Numbered from the stretch's first letter, positions 44,701 to 54,545 are shown. The stretch: DNA of 64,000 bases from Lumbricus terrestris (GCA_949752735.1 OX457044.1:19965021-20029020); one strand, 5' to 3'. Numbers and translations: made by a program. The notes: generated by a model from the letters alone, not told the origin.

Positions 44701-45312
44701 AGCTTCATCCCACTTGCTGGAACCAATTGTGACGCGCGGGGGCGCCGCCTGTCCTAACGTTTCCACCCCCAAATTAATGGGCTCTACTGTTGCGCGCCCC
44801 CTTAAGCGCGGTTGAGGAAATCCGGGTCTTAGGTCAAGGGTTTTGGTGTCAATGGAAGCAGGTTCGAATCCTAACCTAGGGTGTGAGCTTTTCTGGTTAC
44901 CTTCTTCCTCAGGATGAGCCGATATTGGACATATGTCAGCGGTGGCTGTTAAGTTCACGACAGCCCCACTAAATGGGTACTTATCTGGGTTCGAATCCTC
45001 AACATTTCCCCAAGCTCCACCACCCACTTTACCATCAGCTACCGTCCTCACCATTATTTCACATTCTTTCTGGCGGGAATTTAATTGGGCTTGCTGCATG
45101 GAAACTAGATTTAGCTCTTCGGCTAGACCGGTTAAAATGCTACTCTGGCGCTCCATAAACTGCTCTATTGTTGTCATTTGCTTCTGTAATACGGCCGGGT
45201 CTAAGTCATCAGTATTGTCTGTAGTCCCTAACTCAAGTGTTCCTCCCGGACACATCTCATCTTCCTCTTGTCCTGTTCCTAAGACACTGTCCGTATCCCC
45301 GTCGGAGTCCAT
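41740..45312 (-). CDS. Gag-protease polyprotein of an LTR retrotransposon
   Basis: 1190 residues. The first 195 codons lie in the 5-prime LTR and the frame crosses the LTR end and the PBS. A short repeat DLQGQGQKVN follows (about 270-295). The capsid-like region (about 625-800) carries HYNGKTSVEVFLKKFE and LxxALRDKELAL-type helices. The zinc knuckle is CFECNQVGHLARVC (CX2CX4HX4C). The aspartic protease has LLALLDSGSEMT with the DSG triad and a later LILGLSWM. The last 150 residues have no assignment. Gag should form particles and bind RNA; the protease would cleave the polyprotein. Whether the long N-terminal part is translated or spliced out is unknown. Confidence 0.9.
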   Translation of the reverse strand: MDSDGDTDSVLGTGQEEDEMCPGGTLELGTTDNTDDLDPAVLQKQMTTIEQFMERQSSILTGLAEELNLVSMQQAQLNSRQKECEIMVRTVADGKVGGGAWGNVEDSNPDKYPFSGAVVNLTATADICPISAHPEEEGNQKSSHPRLGFEPASIDTKTLDLRPGFPQPRLRGRATVEPINLGVETLGQAAPPRVTIGSSKWDEATKGHGSEGKIIMDPRFSRAEDLWEEVENGKENFSQDDPRRMDVQMKYFSVRPKDLQGQGQKVNDLQGQKVNDLQGQGQGQRVNTTDMLHGQTMYYYDTNVLYRDFDFENYMRRKQDKLVRIGIENKSEDDDSEVTDLRALHKFELETKALGVRQKDSKTCTNPRFLVSDGKMGDSSLLSDDHVGTWDAHPHRSSATATPWAATFPPSSVPETEKPRSPSKTLSQVTASVTSAASDVLFCESKTEPGRTLPVFASVPQMFAYTSAPSRPIMSMVSLSSETRVTHSYECIHWATGQPVYTPYSQKMVPPVPVFPVYAEAVSLPIRIQPWPMTNTVLENSVKVMQLHPSSEKLSSASVNCQDNCLKTAEGKTVSLSFPAVQVAAESRASTGGHATPSTNTEQEEAADSTREKVRSHMKLGHYNGKTSVEVFLKKFEVCSKNNRWTEDEKLAQLTCALVEPVDQLLYEFDSDTITTCADLMDRLRIRHGSTDQTVLYQTQLSARRQKVGEDLGSLVQDIRRLMILAFPGPRSTHSETIAIKAFLDALRDKELALKVREREPVTLDNAYKTAMRLEGYRRADEDGMDRQERRPGRVKIVKESNETEDCDTKEFREDIARQLKQLSDRMDCLLNTPSTERHYPPWQPQRTSSAWRGTNYRNQRWSQKPNENYRRTTDNRRCFECNQVGHLARVCPRRITSSSTGEQDEPEGPGVSNARHVKGNSDAYLSVTIRGKKLLALLDSGSEMTLCPASLVDSKEIIGSSQLLQAANGSIIRVLGETVLKLEIEDQAFEIPCLVTEQVTELILGLSWMVKENVTWHVGKGWILVRNLRLNVLCKNSLKQRQRAKQTVCDLRNSPNIETSCETNVENRTVLPETKITKEICAVQTETFEPEASCQKKTAVQSNRFGNLCPAEVAARIPRPSDVHPRVDPNSSFRGGTCLPPVTPSVESTRVEESDALYMVTRCPKSGVDQRIKLTGGNRLAMLARLWQA
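44708..44725 (-). other. Primer-binding site
   Basis: TGGTTCCAGCAAGTGGGA on the minus strand starts two bases after the 5-prime LTR. It would pair with a tRNA 3-prime end TCCCACTTGCTGGAACCA, which has the terminal CCA. The isotype is not determined. It lies inside the open gag frame. Confidence 0.65.
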
Positions 45313-46176
45313 TATAATTTGATAGCAAAAATCACTTCACAGTTCTCTATTTAAGTTTCATTTATTGTAGAATTAATCAAGCGACTGTCTGTCGTTCATT
45401 AGCAATTATTTACACAGCCGATGAAATAGAATCAATATTAAAGATTCACTATTAAAGCCCTCCTAAAACGCCTATGTCCCTTGACTAGTTTAAGTTTTAT
45501 CAGATCAGTTCACAGACTGACTATTTCACACCTATCCGATCAGTTCACAGACTGAATATACCACAACTAATATTTGCACCAAAAATGGCGATACAAGTTT
45601 TATCTAATTACTCTTAGTTCAGGTTCGAGCTCTATAGATTAGGTTGCCTATACTTCCCTGTTCCCATTGATATTTTAGGACAGCCGATCCACCGTTTTCC
45701 GTCCTGTAGAAAGTTATTGAGTCGTCGGCCGATGCCAGAATTTCTCCGTAGGAAGCGTATTATCAATTTAATTGTTGCCGGAAATCTTCGTAATTACACA
45801 TCGATTCACAAGACATCGGAAGAACCTCGTCTTCTACCCGAGAAACTTGCCAGAATCAAAAATACCATCAATTTTACCACGATTCACGATTTCCACCAGC
45901 ATAGGTCTTACACGATTCAATTCTGCAGCCCGACTGAAGGTTTGCGCGTTAATTTGCCGCAAGAGAGCGCTTTTTGGCGCCTAAAACATCGCGTGATGTC
46001 TAACCAATCAAAAATCGCACGTGGCGGAAAGTTCCATTGAAAAATGCATGGGAAGCTAAATATAGCGATGACCGCATCGATCAGTGCTAAGCATAGCACC
46101 CATGAATTCGTAATAGAAATAGCGGCCTTACTTAAGTAAATAAGTAAGGTAGCTTGTAGCAACCTGGTTCGCTACA
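44728..46176 (-). repeat. 5-prime LTR
   Basis: 1449 bp, TG...CA. Its poly(A) signal AATAAA is at 45361-45366, 49 nt upstream of the gag ATG at 45312. If this signal and nearby R region are used as usual, the U5 part encodes the Gag N-terminus. The near identity with the other LTR means a young insertion. Confidence 0.92.
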
Positions 46177-46730
46177 GAAGGATCTCACCCTCAGGGTCGA
46201 AGCCATAACACAGCCGCTATATAAATTTGCGATTACATTTATGGTCATGGTCCTTTTGAACCCTTGTAGTTATTCTGGTTGTTTTTCAGTGTACATGTTT
46301 TTGGTTTGAATAAAATTTATGGTTAATGGTTAAGAACCTATATCTTGCAATCTTGCGATTATTCGTTACAAATTACAATAATCGCCAGCTTCAACTTATA
46401 GAACCAACTAGAAAGCTAAGTGGAGGACACCAGCTTATTCATTCAGAGAGACTTAAATAAAAAGACCAAGCAGATAGCGTAGGTCTAAGTAAATAATTTT
46501 ATCTTGACCTTTGAGAGTGGAAATATAATTTATTTTTGTCGATTGTGTAAGTGTAGCAACGTATTATTAATCTCGCAAGTAACTGAAAATGCAAATGTAC
46601 ACGTTTTTATAATTATAGCAACCGTAACTATGTCTCGATATATGCTCAACGTAAAACAAACATCAAGATAATTTATCAATAATTATTAATTTCCTCTTAT
46701 GTCCGGCAGCTCCTGCAGCGTCCTGCCACG
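46177..46730. other. Anonymous intronic sequence
   Basis: Right-hand continuation of the SINE target (to about 46250), then AT-rich sequence without recognised features. Confidence 0.45.
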
Positions 46731-46734
46731 ACAC

Positions 46735-46825
46735 ATTAGCGCAGAGAGCGCCTCTGAGTAGATATCTTGAAGAGGCGCAGTAGGCGCTATATAAATTCTC
46801 AGAATGAATGAATGAATGAGTGAAT
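46735..46825 (+). repeat. SINE tail, GCGCTATATAAAT(GAAT)n family
   Basis: AGAGCGCCTCTGAGTAG, then GGCGCTATATAAATTC and (GAAT)n. It is 5-prime truncated. Confidence 0.65.
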
Positions 46826-46959
46826 GGCGCATAGGCATGTATACTGTTTATTTGTATCACAAATTTTGACTTTATCCTTAATGTCCTACTGCGAGTTTGT
46901 GTAAGTCTCTATTGCCTATAATCCCCTATGTGCTGAACTAACCTAGGCGTGACCTAACC

Positions 46960-47030
46960 ATATCTTTATATTATATATATATATTATATTTATAAATATA
47001 TATATATATTATATATCTTAACCATATATT
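46960..47030. repeat. AT-rich palindromic (TA)n
   Basis: Runs of TATATATA interrupted by TTATATTTATAA; low complexity. The following 47031-47510 has no recognised feature. Confidence 0.75.
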
Positions 47031-47514
47031 TTAAGGACTTTGCAGGTATACGATTCGTGCGAGTTTTATAGACTACTTGAAATTTATGTCAGTGTGAGAA
47101 TTGTGGAAAAGTGACTGGACGGGCTGGAGTGTTGGACTATGATCCACTTGGAATGGGGTGCGAAAAACAGACTTTGCTATCAAGGACCTCTAAGAAAGAC
47201 TCGGGGGCTGAAACCCTCAATGGCCCAACCTCTCCCGGCAATTCTCACCATGAGTTATGTACCTTACAGAGCTAACACGAGATAATATTCTACGACTTTG
47301 AAACTTTATTTTTAGAGTGCAGCAATAAATAATTGTAAGTGTATACTGTATAGGTTGTAAGTGTAATTAGCCCTATATACATGTATGTATACCAATTGAA
47401 GCGTATCCAATTTATGCAAATTTTGATTACTGGTTTTGTAAAAGTTCAGAATTGCTGACCAGAAAGTGACCATTTTCAGCATCCTACATGTCTATTATAA
47501 AACTGTTCTTTTTG

Positions 47515-47600
47515 GGCGCACTGGAGTCGGGAGCGTCTCTGAGTAGTCTTTTTTTCTTGAAGGAGCGCTATATAAATGTCCGAATGAATATCAGCAATGA
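47515..47600 (+). repeat. SINE tail, same family
   Basis: GGGAGCGTCTCTGAGTAG, then GGAGCGCTATATAAATG and GAATGAAT. Confidence 0.65.
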
Positions 47601-47762
47601 ATTGACCACCAACGAAAGACACAGTACTACACCACCGGTGACTCCTACTTTTCCCGGCTCGATCCTGGCTCCTCAAAAGTGCAAAGAGTGGTTGAATTGG
47701 CTCATCAAGTAGTCCTAACAGCGGGGGCGTTGTTTAATGACCGAACGATAGGTGGCGCCTAC

Positions 47763-47938
47763 CCTAACGAGCGACCAGAAGTCGTGGAATCCCCGCTCCT
47801 CTGTCACCGTCGTCCCGTTGACATCGATGATCCAGAAGAGGGCCGACAGATCCGGACGAGACCGGATCTCACACTGGATCCGCACCTCTCTGTCACCGAC
47901 GATAGCCGAGGCAGGTTGACAGCTTATCACAGGTCCAT
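47763..47938 (-). CDS. Ig-superfamily gene, exon for first half of Ig domain 3
   Basis: 176-bp exon: acceptor TTTTGCAG (47939-47946), donor AGG|GTAGGC (47763/47762). It enters in phase 1 (two bases completing a codon from the previous exon) and leaves in phase 0. It encodes GPVISCQPAS, VRIQCEI with the B-strand cysteine, and the core tryptophan in LFWIID. It continues in frame into 36831-37040 across a 10.7-kb intron. Confidence 0.8.
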
Positions 47939-48005
47939 CTGCAAAACACACACAGCACACGTCATTGGCTGCGGCTGCTCTAGATTTATGCATTATTCAA
48001 CGTGA

Positions 48006-48165
48006 TTGCTTATAATTATAGCGCTGCAGCTCATGCATATTCATGTTTCATTTTGTTTGCGTATAATAAGCGTGTCAGACTCATGCATATTCATTATTCA
48101 TGTTTCATTTTGTTTGCGTATAAGCGTGTCAGACTCATGCATATTCATTATTCATCTTGTTTATA
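48006..48165. repeat. Three tandem copies carrying ATGCATATTCAT
   Basis: TCATGCATATTCAT occurs at 48031, 48081 and 48135 within units of about 50-54 bp that share TGTTTCATTTTGTTTGCGTATAA. The motif resembles palindromic POU-factor sites (ATGCATATGCAT). Confidence 0.7.
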
Positions 48166-48654
48166 TTTAGCATGCAATCATGATGTAGTGCAAAATATGT
48201 CCTGGCTGCTGCTGCTGCAGGGTGAGATATTGTGGGGGGGCTAAGGGGGCTCAACCCCCTATAATAGTCTTTCTTAGAGTCTCATGGTAAAATCGTCACT
48301 GCACACCTCAACTCCAAATGAATCAACATCTAACACCTCATTTATTTTTTTTACAATTCTCATACTGTGCTACAATACTACTAATGTGACCATAGTTGTC
48401 CGAAACGTTTTTTTTCGTTTTTTATTCCTTCCCAAGAGACGTCGTTCTTTCGGTTTTTTAAAACAAAATTCTTGTCGTTTTATTTTTTTTTAATTTTTTT
48501 ATGTAACTTTGTTTATTTATTTTATTACTGTCTGTTATTATTTTCCTTAATTTCTTTTATACAAGTTGCTCCTCTTCGCACTATACGTTTTAGAAACGCT
48601 ATGATCATTCTGCATCTAGACCAATAGGCCTAATACAAATACAACCTTTTTCAA

Positions 48655-49260
48655 CATCATCATCATCAGCAGCAGCAGCAGCAGCGTCATTACCTTCGTC
48701 GATTCGTCATCGTCATCATCATCATTATAGCCAGCGCTTCATGTTGTGCTTTCTTAAACTATAATACTACTAATTATATTACTACAGCCACTTAATCAAC
48801 AACTACAAAACTGTTACCACCACCACCACAGCCACCACCACCGCGAACACAACCACGACCACCACCACCACCACCACCACTACTACCCCCCACCCCACCA
48901 TCACTACCACCACCACCACTACCACCACCACAGCCACCATCACCATCACCACCACCACCACCACCGTGCACCACCACGACAACAACAACAACCACGGCCA
49001 CCACCACCACCACCACCACCACCACCCCTACCACCACCACCACCACCACGACCACCATCATCACCACCACCACCACCACCACCACCACCACCACCACCAC
49101 CACCACCACCACCCCACCACCACCAACAAACCGCACCACCATCAGCACCACCACCACCAACACCACCACCACAGCGACAACCACAGCCACCACCATCAAC
49201 CCCACCATCACCACCCTATCACCACCACCCTACCACCACCACCGTTGCTGCTGCTACTCC
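48655..49260. repeat. Compound CAT/CAG/CAC trinucleotide tract
   Basis: About 600 bp dominated by (CAC)n/(ACC)n, with a CAT and CAG block at its left. It lies in the intron between the Ig2 and Ig3 exons, ending 109 bp from the Ig2 donor. Poly-H and poly-V ORFs here are artefacts. Confidence 0.92.
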
Positions 49261-49368
49261 CTCCAATGATCACAATTATATTAAAAAGATTCTTTTCTTC
49301 TTCTGACGGCAATTCTAATTCGCATTTAGTATAGTATTCAATAAAAAAATAATGTACTCGGTTCTTAC

Positions 49369-49740
49369 AGTTGACTGAAATCTTGGCCGTTGTGACATTT
49401 GATCCGAGTCCGGATACAGAGGCGACGCACCGGATGTGGCCACCATCACTTCCGGTCGTCGCGACCAGTTGGTCAGTGCACCTGTCCGTCCTGTAGATCA
49501 TCAGACGAAGACCGCGAACACCATGGAGCGTGACGGTTCCGGATGGGATGAATTCGTTCGTGACATCGTCGTCGCCCAGATAGATGTGCAGCGAAGGGGG
49601 TGGATATCCACCGAGGCTGACACAGCGCAGGGAACGACCTTTACCCTCGATGAAGGTCACTTGCCTCAGGCGGTCATCAGGGGTCGCGACTAGGTCGGAG
49701 GTCAAGTTATCAGCTGTGAAGAAGACTCGATGAACAGGGG
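49369..49740 (-). CDS. Ig-superfamily gene, Ig domain 2 exon
   Basis: 372-bp exon, phase 1 at both ends: acceptor TTTCAACAG (49741 and beyond), donor AACT|GTAAGA. It encodes a complete Ig domain with the cysteine pair in SLRCVSLGG and GHIRCVASV, about 57 residues apart, and ends ISVN before the split codon. Symmetrical phase-1 exons are usual for Ig domains. Its phase agrees with the 96-bp exon upstream and with 47763-47938 downstream. Confidence 0.85.
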
Positions 49741-49769
49741 CTGTTGAAAGAAGAGATGAAAGATTAATA

Positions 49770-49787
49770 GTAATAATGATAATAATA

Positions 49788-49826
<39 letters not shown>

Positions 49827-49850
49827 GTAATAATAATAATAATAATAATT
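49770..49850. repeat. (ATA)n microsatellite
   Basis: Trinucleotide repeat just upstream of the Ig2 acceptor. Confidence 0.85.
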
Positions 49851-50435
49851 ATAGCCCAAATATAGGCCTATAAGGCCTATAATTATAAGGCGATAAAAAC
49901 GAGTCTCCTTTTTTCTTTCACCGCGTCACTATCGATATTCAGCGCTTTGACGCAACCGCCGCTTGCTGTAGCACTTTTTCAACCAACAGAGCCATAATGC
50001 GAAACAACCCTGAACACAATAACGCCCCTCTGATTTTTGCACCCAGAGGATCATGCGCTCCTCGGATAAAATAATATTATTTCAATTTGCTTATCGTTCT
50101 CGAAAAGACAGAAACTAGTAGCATTCACTATAGATAAACGCATTGACTAAATAACGCTGTAAATGCAGAATCTAGTCTAGCCTACATGTACAAACACAAC
50201 CTTAATTGTCTAGAGCTAGAGAAGGAGGAAGGACGGATGGACGGAATGTTGAAGAAGGGAGTACAGAGCATAAATAAAAACGAGCAGGTCTGTTGTAACA
50301 TCGGTGAGAAGTTTCCTTTCGATATCTTTGATCTAATGATTTTATTTGAGATACGAAAGAGCAAGAATAAAATGGAGATGGTGAGATGCAATGATAACTT
50401 TGATTTATCGAATGCTGAAAAAGAATTAGTCTAAC
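49851..50435. other. Intronic sequence
   Basis: No coding or repeat family recognised. TTCAGCGCTTTGACGC at about 49940 resembles a word at 27860. Confidence 0.4.
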
Positions 50436-50531
50436 CTCTTATTGAGACTGCATGCGTCACTGAATCGAGAACGGTTGACCTCTTCCCGCGAATTTCGCAC
50501 GTGTAGTTGCCACTGTCTTCAGCAGTACAGT
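50436..50531 (-). CDS. Ig-superfamily gene, short exon completing Ig domain 1
   Basis: 96-bp exon found by reading the minus strand: acceptor ACTGAAG (weak, ending at 50532), donor AGAG|GTTAGA. Phase 1 at both ends. It encodes TAEDSGNYTCEI, the classic DxGxYxC of Ig strand F, and ends VSIR. It supplies the second cysteine that the 52934-53188 exon lacks, and all codons split across the borders are sense codons. Confidence 0.8.
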
Positions 50532-50654
50532 CTTCAGTTTAATATCAACACAAAACAGAGATTGACGTCAGCTCAGATAATATAAGCTTACCTCAAAATA
50601 AGGTGGCTTAACACGTTTCTATCTTTTTTGTTTATTTGTTTTATTTGTTTCTCC

Positions 50655-50822
50655 ATTTCTATAGCGCCCCTTCAAGCTCACTACTCAGAGGCGCTCCCGA
50701 CTACAGTGCGGACACTGCATCGGAGTTTCACGCCGAAGCGCCCAAGCAATTGCAAGTGAAGGACTTGCTCAAGGTCCCTGCGCGGCGACTTGAGGCGGAT
50801 TCGAACCTCGAACCTTCCGCTT
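50655..50822 (-). repeat. tRNA-derived SINE, most complete family member
   Basis: Minus strand: head with GAGGTTCGAATCCGCCTC (box B), a body with CGGCGTGAAACTCCGATGC, then CGGGAGCGCCTCTGAGTAG and GGGGCGCTATAG. It defines the family whose tails occur at 46735, 47515, 56165 and 58044. Confidence 0.7.
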
Positions 50823-50884
50823 AATGGTACCGGTACCGGAAGTTGATGTTTATGAAAATGAAGCATACTAAAAACTGCCTAAAG

Positions 50885-51060
50885 TGACCAATCAATCAAT
50901 TAATCAATCAATCAATCAGCAAACCAATCAATTGTTGCTATTGTAGCCAACCGTTGGTACAAGAACAAGTTACGACAACATAGTTTCTGTGGTTACAAAA
51001 GGAAGGACCCAGAAAGGATCGAGGATCTCGCTACTTAGGGACAACCATAATATAAGCTCA
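50885..51060 (-). repeat. LINE 3-prime end with (AATC)n tail
   Basis: AATC repeats, then TTGTAGCCAACCGTTGGTAC and GACCCAGAAAGGATC, related to 26880-26960 and 52700-52760. Confidence 0.55.
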
Positions 51061-52620
51061 GATCTATAATATATCGTACACTAGGCCTACTACGGAAACT
51101 TACACACAGGCTTACGCCACCACATTCCTAGACCTATAGGCCTACACACAAGCGCCCACATTGTAGGCCTATTATGATAGCGCCCATATATACAAACATT
51201 GTGCGATGAGATAAAGTGTAAGCTACTGTAGGTTAGGATTTGGTGATGTAGGTTGTAGCACGTTCCTGCCATTAATTATATTATCTGCCCTTATAATAGT
51301 TCAAAGATTCTTCGCTGTCTTTGAAGAAAAACGAAAGAATGACAAAATATAAAACGACAGTTCGATAGCACTTCCGCACATTTTCCGAATAGCCGTCTGT
51401 AGAAATGGGCGAATAGCCATGCATGTTGTGATACAATTCTACCAATACGAAAATTCATATAGCATCCGTAGCAGGCTATGCAGGCTACATCTTTGAAATT
51501 ATTTGCAAGTATAGGTCTACGCTAACTTAACTGTCAGCTCAAATGCTGACTTACATTATAGGCTCGTAAACATTGTAGCCTAGACTGTAATTTAAAAGTA
51601 TTCTAATCTTTGACTTCCCGATCAGCTACGGGAAGTTCGAGACTCGGAGTGGTGGCGGTATACCTTCTCTGGTAGTCATAATATATTGAAATCGAGCAGC
51701 GTCAAATTCGTTGAAAATTTACATTACCTTTACACATGTATGTTAACAGTGAAGCAGATTGAAACAATGTGAGTTCAACTATATTGACTTCAGGAATAGA
51801 ACTTGCAGAAATGTAGAATGAGCCAACACATGCCATATAAGAAATGTAGATCTACGTGGAACCAACTAACTACAAGAAAAAAAGCTCTCAAGTGCTGTAA
51901 TATGCCGAGCAAATTTCTGTCCAGGGTAACGGCCTCTGTTGGCATAGACCCTGGTCAAATCGGATCCATCCATCCAACTTACTAGACAATCGACCTTAAG
52001 TTGGCCTAATCTAAACATTCACTTGTATTTACAGTTAGGATATACGGTAAAATGGGGGCAGTTCGAAGTACCTTTTATGAATTTTGAATCTTGCTAGGCC
52101 TACATGTATATCCTTTGTCTTCAGATTAATTTCTCAGCAACTGCTTGACGGATATAGGCCTACAGCACTGAATTGCTTTGTTTTGACGAAGATATATCGA
52201 TCAATATGTGCGACATTTAAGAGATGACACGAACACTTCCTCATAAATAACAGCAAGCATGGACGGGAAAGACATAATTTCATATAAGAAATATTTTTGG
52301 AGGTTGGTCATCTAATGGGATGAACATTGGTCCACTTTCAGAAATGTTCGAATCATAGAATTGTCGGAAATTTTAGTTTTTTCCAAATTTGTTTCGAATA
52401 TTTTTCGATTTTCTTTTGATGAACTTGATGAATTTTCTAAATTAAGAAAATAATTTATTCCTCTCTAATTAGGTCTAAGTCTAAGAATCATTTAAAATAT
52501 CAAGCTATTAGTTCGGGATTTGTAATTCATCTGTGGTCAAAATAGACCTCGGTCGATTTCTAAACAACTGTTAATGCTCGTAACACAAAAAAGTACTGTT
52601 TAACTCTTTAGGTCATAACC
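51061..52620. other. Ig gene intron, no recognised feature
   Basis: 1.5 kb of AT-rich unique sequence. It has several TAGGCCTA-type words and no coding frame I can support. Confidence 0.5.
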
Positions 52621-52624
52621 ATAA

Positions 52625-52775
52625 CCATTACCATCAATTTTATTGCACCAAGATAACAAAAACATTTTGCGAAGTACATAGGACCTATACAAAACAGTTG
52701 GTTACAACCGGAAACCCAGAAGGGATTAGAAGTCCCAATGGTAGGGCTACCTATGCATGCGTTCAGATTCAGGTC
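52625..52775 (-). repeat. LINE 3-prime UTR fragment
   Basis: GGAAACCCAGAAGGGATTAG and GGTAGGGCTACC match the LINE 3-prime UTR at 26920-26960. Confidence 0.55.
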
Positions 52776-52933
52776 TACTATTTGTTTAATTCCAAATCGT
52801 GTCCATCAACATGTCCCAGTTCCTACCCATTCCTATTCTACCGCTGCGCCACCTACTGTTCACTACACATTTTATAGCGCCTATTCCCATTATCTTTAAG
52901 CAATACACGCGACCGTCTTTGTGGGCGACTTAC

Positions 52934-53188
52934 TTTTAATGATGAGCTGAAGACGATAGCGAGGAGGTGAGTTTGTGAAGCGAACCTCGAACCGATTGGT
53001 CAAGAGGAAGGGTGGATGGATATTCCTCATGGTGTTCACGTGGGTTACCTCTTCCAGCTGGCTCTTCTTCCAGACGATTGGGTTGTCAAACATGGCGTAG
53101 TCCTCCATGAAGAACTCGCAGTCTAAGTCGAGCTGGTTTCCTGAGTTGAGTATGTACTTCTGTCCATGCGTCAGCAGAGTCAGAAGAG
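52934..53188 (-). CDS. Ig-superfamily gene, first half of Ig domain 1
   Basis: 255-bp exon: acceptor CGCCACAG (53189-53196), donor AAAA|GTAAGT, phase 1 at both ends. It encodes SGNQLDLDCEFF with the B-strand cysteine, the core tryptophan in PIVWKKS, and YRLQLIIK at the E strand. The F strand follows in 50436-50531. Signal peptide and upstream exons are not identified; they may lie further right or outside the window. Confidence 0.8.
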
Positions 53189-53229
53189 CTGTGGCGGACG
53201 GATTACAACCAAACATGGCGCGAAACAAT

Positions 53230-54120
53230 AAGTGGTAATAGATTGAAATACAATGCAGCCAACAAACGACATAATTAAATAACTGAAAATTGTAAATTGA
53301 AAAGTGCTGTGAAAATGTGAGATGTAGCCTACCAGTTTAGGCCTCTATATGAATATTGTAAAGAATCATCAGCATCAGCAACATCAACAGAAACACGCAT
53401 CAGCAGCAGCAGCATCATCACCATCATCACTGTTGCCAGTTCCTAACGCTCATATGCAATTTGTACGAATCAATTATTTATACAGTTACGTGCATGGTCA
53501 ATTATCAAATCCATTGCTCTATTTTTATAAATTTGACGTTCCAGTCAGCCAAAAATTTAAATACGACAACCAAGAAAGGCCAGTCACTCCGTCATAAGTC
53601 AATTATGAATCAAAGAATTTGATATCTTTCTCTTTGTCAGCCATAAAATATTCTATTTAAACTCTTTGCGATCCGTAAAATACGCAGATAATATCATTTT
53701 CCTTGTGAGGATCAGATTCCGCTGGTACGTAAGAACCTGGTGCTTTGTTCACGAGACAACCGTCTTTTCTTATTTAGGCATTGACCAGCTGGCCGGTCTT
53801 CAAATTAGTAACTGAGTTTGATCGTGGCTATATCCGAATGATTTTTGATTTAGTTCACTTGTTTAGTGAAATAAAACGTAAAGTTCTACATAAAGGAGAC
53901 AAAGTGCCTTGAAAAAGATCAGCAGTCAAAAGAAGAAGGAAGCTGTCAGAGGATATGATGAGTATATCTTGTCTGATTGGCCTACACCTGATGAGAAACT
54001 TGCTTTAGCGCCCTATTAGCATACGCAGACCTACATGTTGCTATGCACAACCGTTTATTTTAAGCATTTGTATCTTAAGAATAGACGATAATAATATTAT
54101 TATGTGATGCAGGCATGCTT
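53230..54120. other. No gene recognised
   Basis: AT-rich sequence with an interrupted CAGCAT/CAGCAG tract at 53367-53430. Confidence 0.5.
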
Positions 54121-54129
54121 AAAAGCGAC

Positions 54130-54545
54130 TCAGCGTTTGCAATTATACATAGACAGTCATGCATGCAAACATACAAACAAGCATACAAACATACATAAAT
54201 ACATTCATACATGCAAATTACAAGCAAACATACAAACAAACATACATGCATACATTCATACATGCATACATACCAGTGGCGGCGCTGGGGGGGGGCTAAG
54301 CCCCCCCTAAAAAGACCATCCATTTTTTCCCCCATGTAAAAATGAAATATTTGGACCATTTACCCCCTTTAGCCCCCCAAAACTGAAATCCTGGCGCCGC
54401 CACTGATACATACATACAAACATACATAAATACATTCATATATGCAAACATACAAACAAATATACATGCATACATTCATACATGCCTACAAACAAACAAA
54501 CGTATACAAATACATGGCATACTCATACATGCGTGTGCACTGCGT
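54130..54545. repeat. Degenerate (ACAT)n tract split by a MITE
   Basis: ACATACAA/ATGCATAC variants on both sides of the 54274-54405 element. Confidence 0.85.
54274..54405. mobile_element. 132-bp hAT-type MITE
   Basis: Inverted termini CAGTGGCGGCGCTGG and CTGGCGCCGCCACTG, and an 8-bp flank duplication ATACATAC (54266-54273, 54406-54413); the flank is itself repetitive, so the duplication is less certain. Inside are short inverted runs GGGGGGG and CCCCCCC. Confidence 0.8.

Larger units (their letters stand above)
37733..46176 (-). mobile_element. LTR retrotransposon with Gag-protease only
   Basis: 8444-bp element on the minus strand. Two direct repeats of exactly 1449 bp begin TGTGACGC and end GCTACA on the plus strand, i.e. 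TG...CA termini, and are flanked by GAAG (37729-37732, 46177-46180). Internal region: PBS, a Gag-PR reading frame, then 2.56 kb without a coding frame and a purine tract before the 3-prime LTR. Gag and protease type suggest Ty3/Gypsy. Reverse transcriptase, RNase H and integrase are not recognisable, so the element would depend on others. It lies in an Ig gene intron in the same orientation as the gene. Confidence 0.9.

Noticed and set aside
48792..49334. Poly-V, poly-G and poly-H ORFs
   Set aside because: Translations of the CAC/ACC tract.
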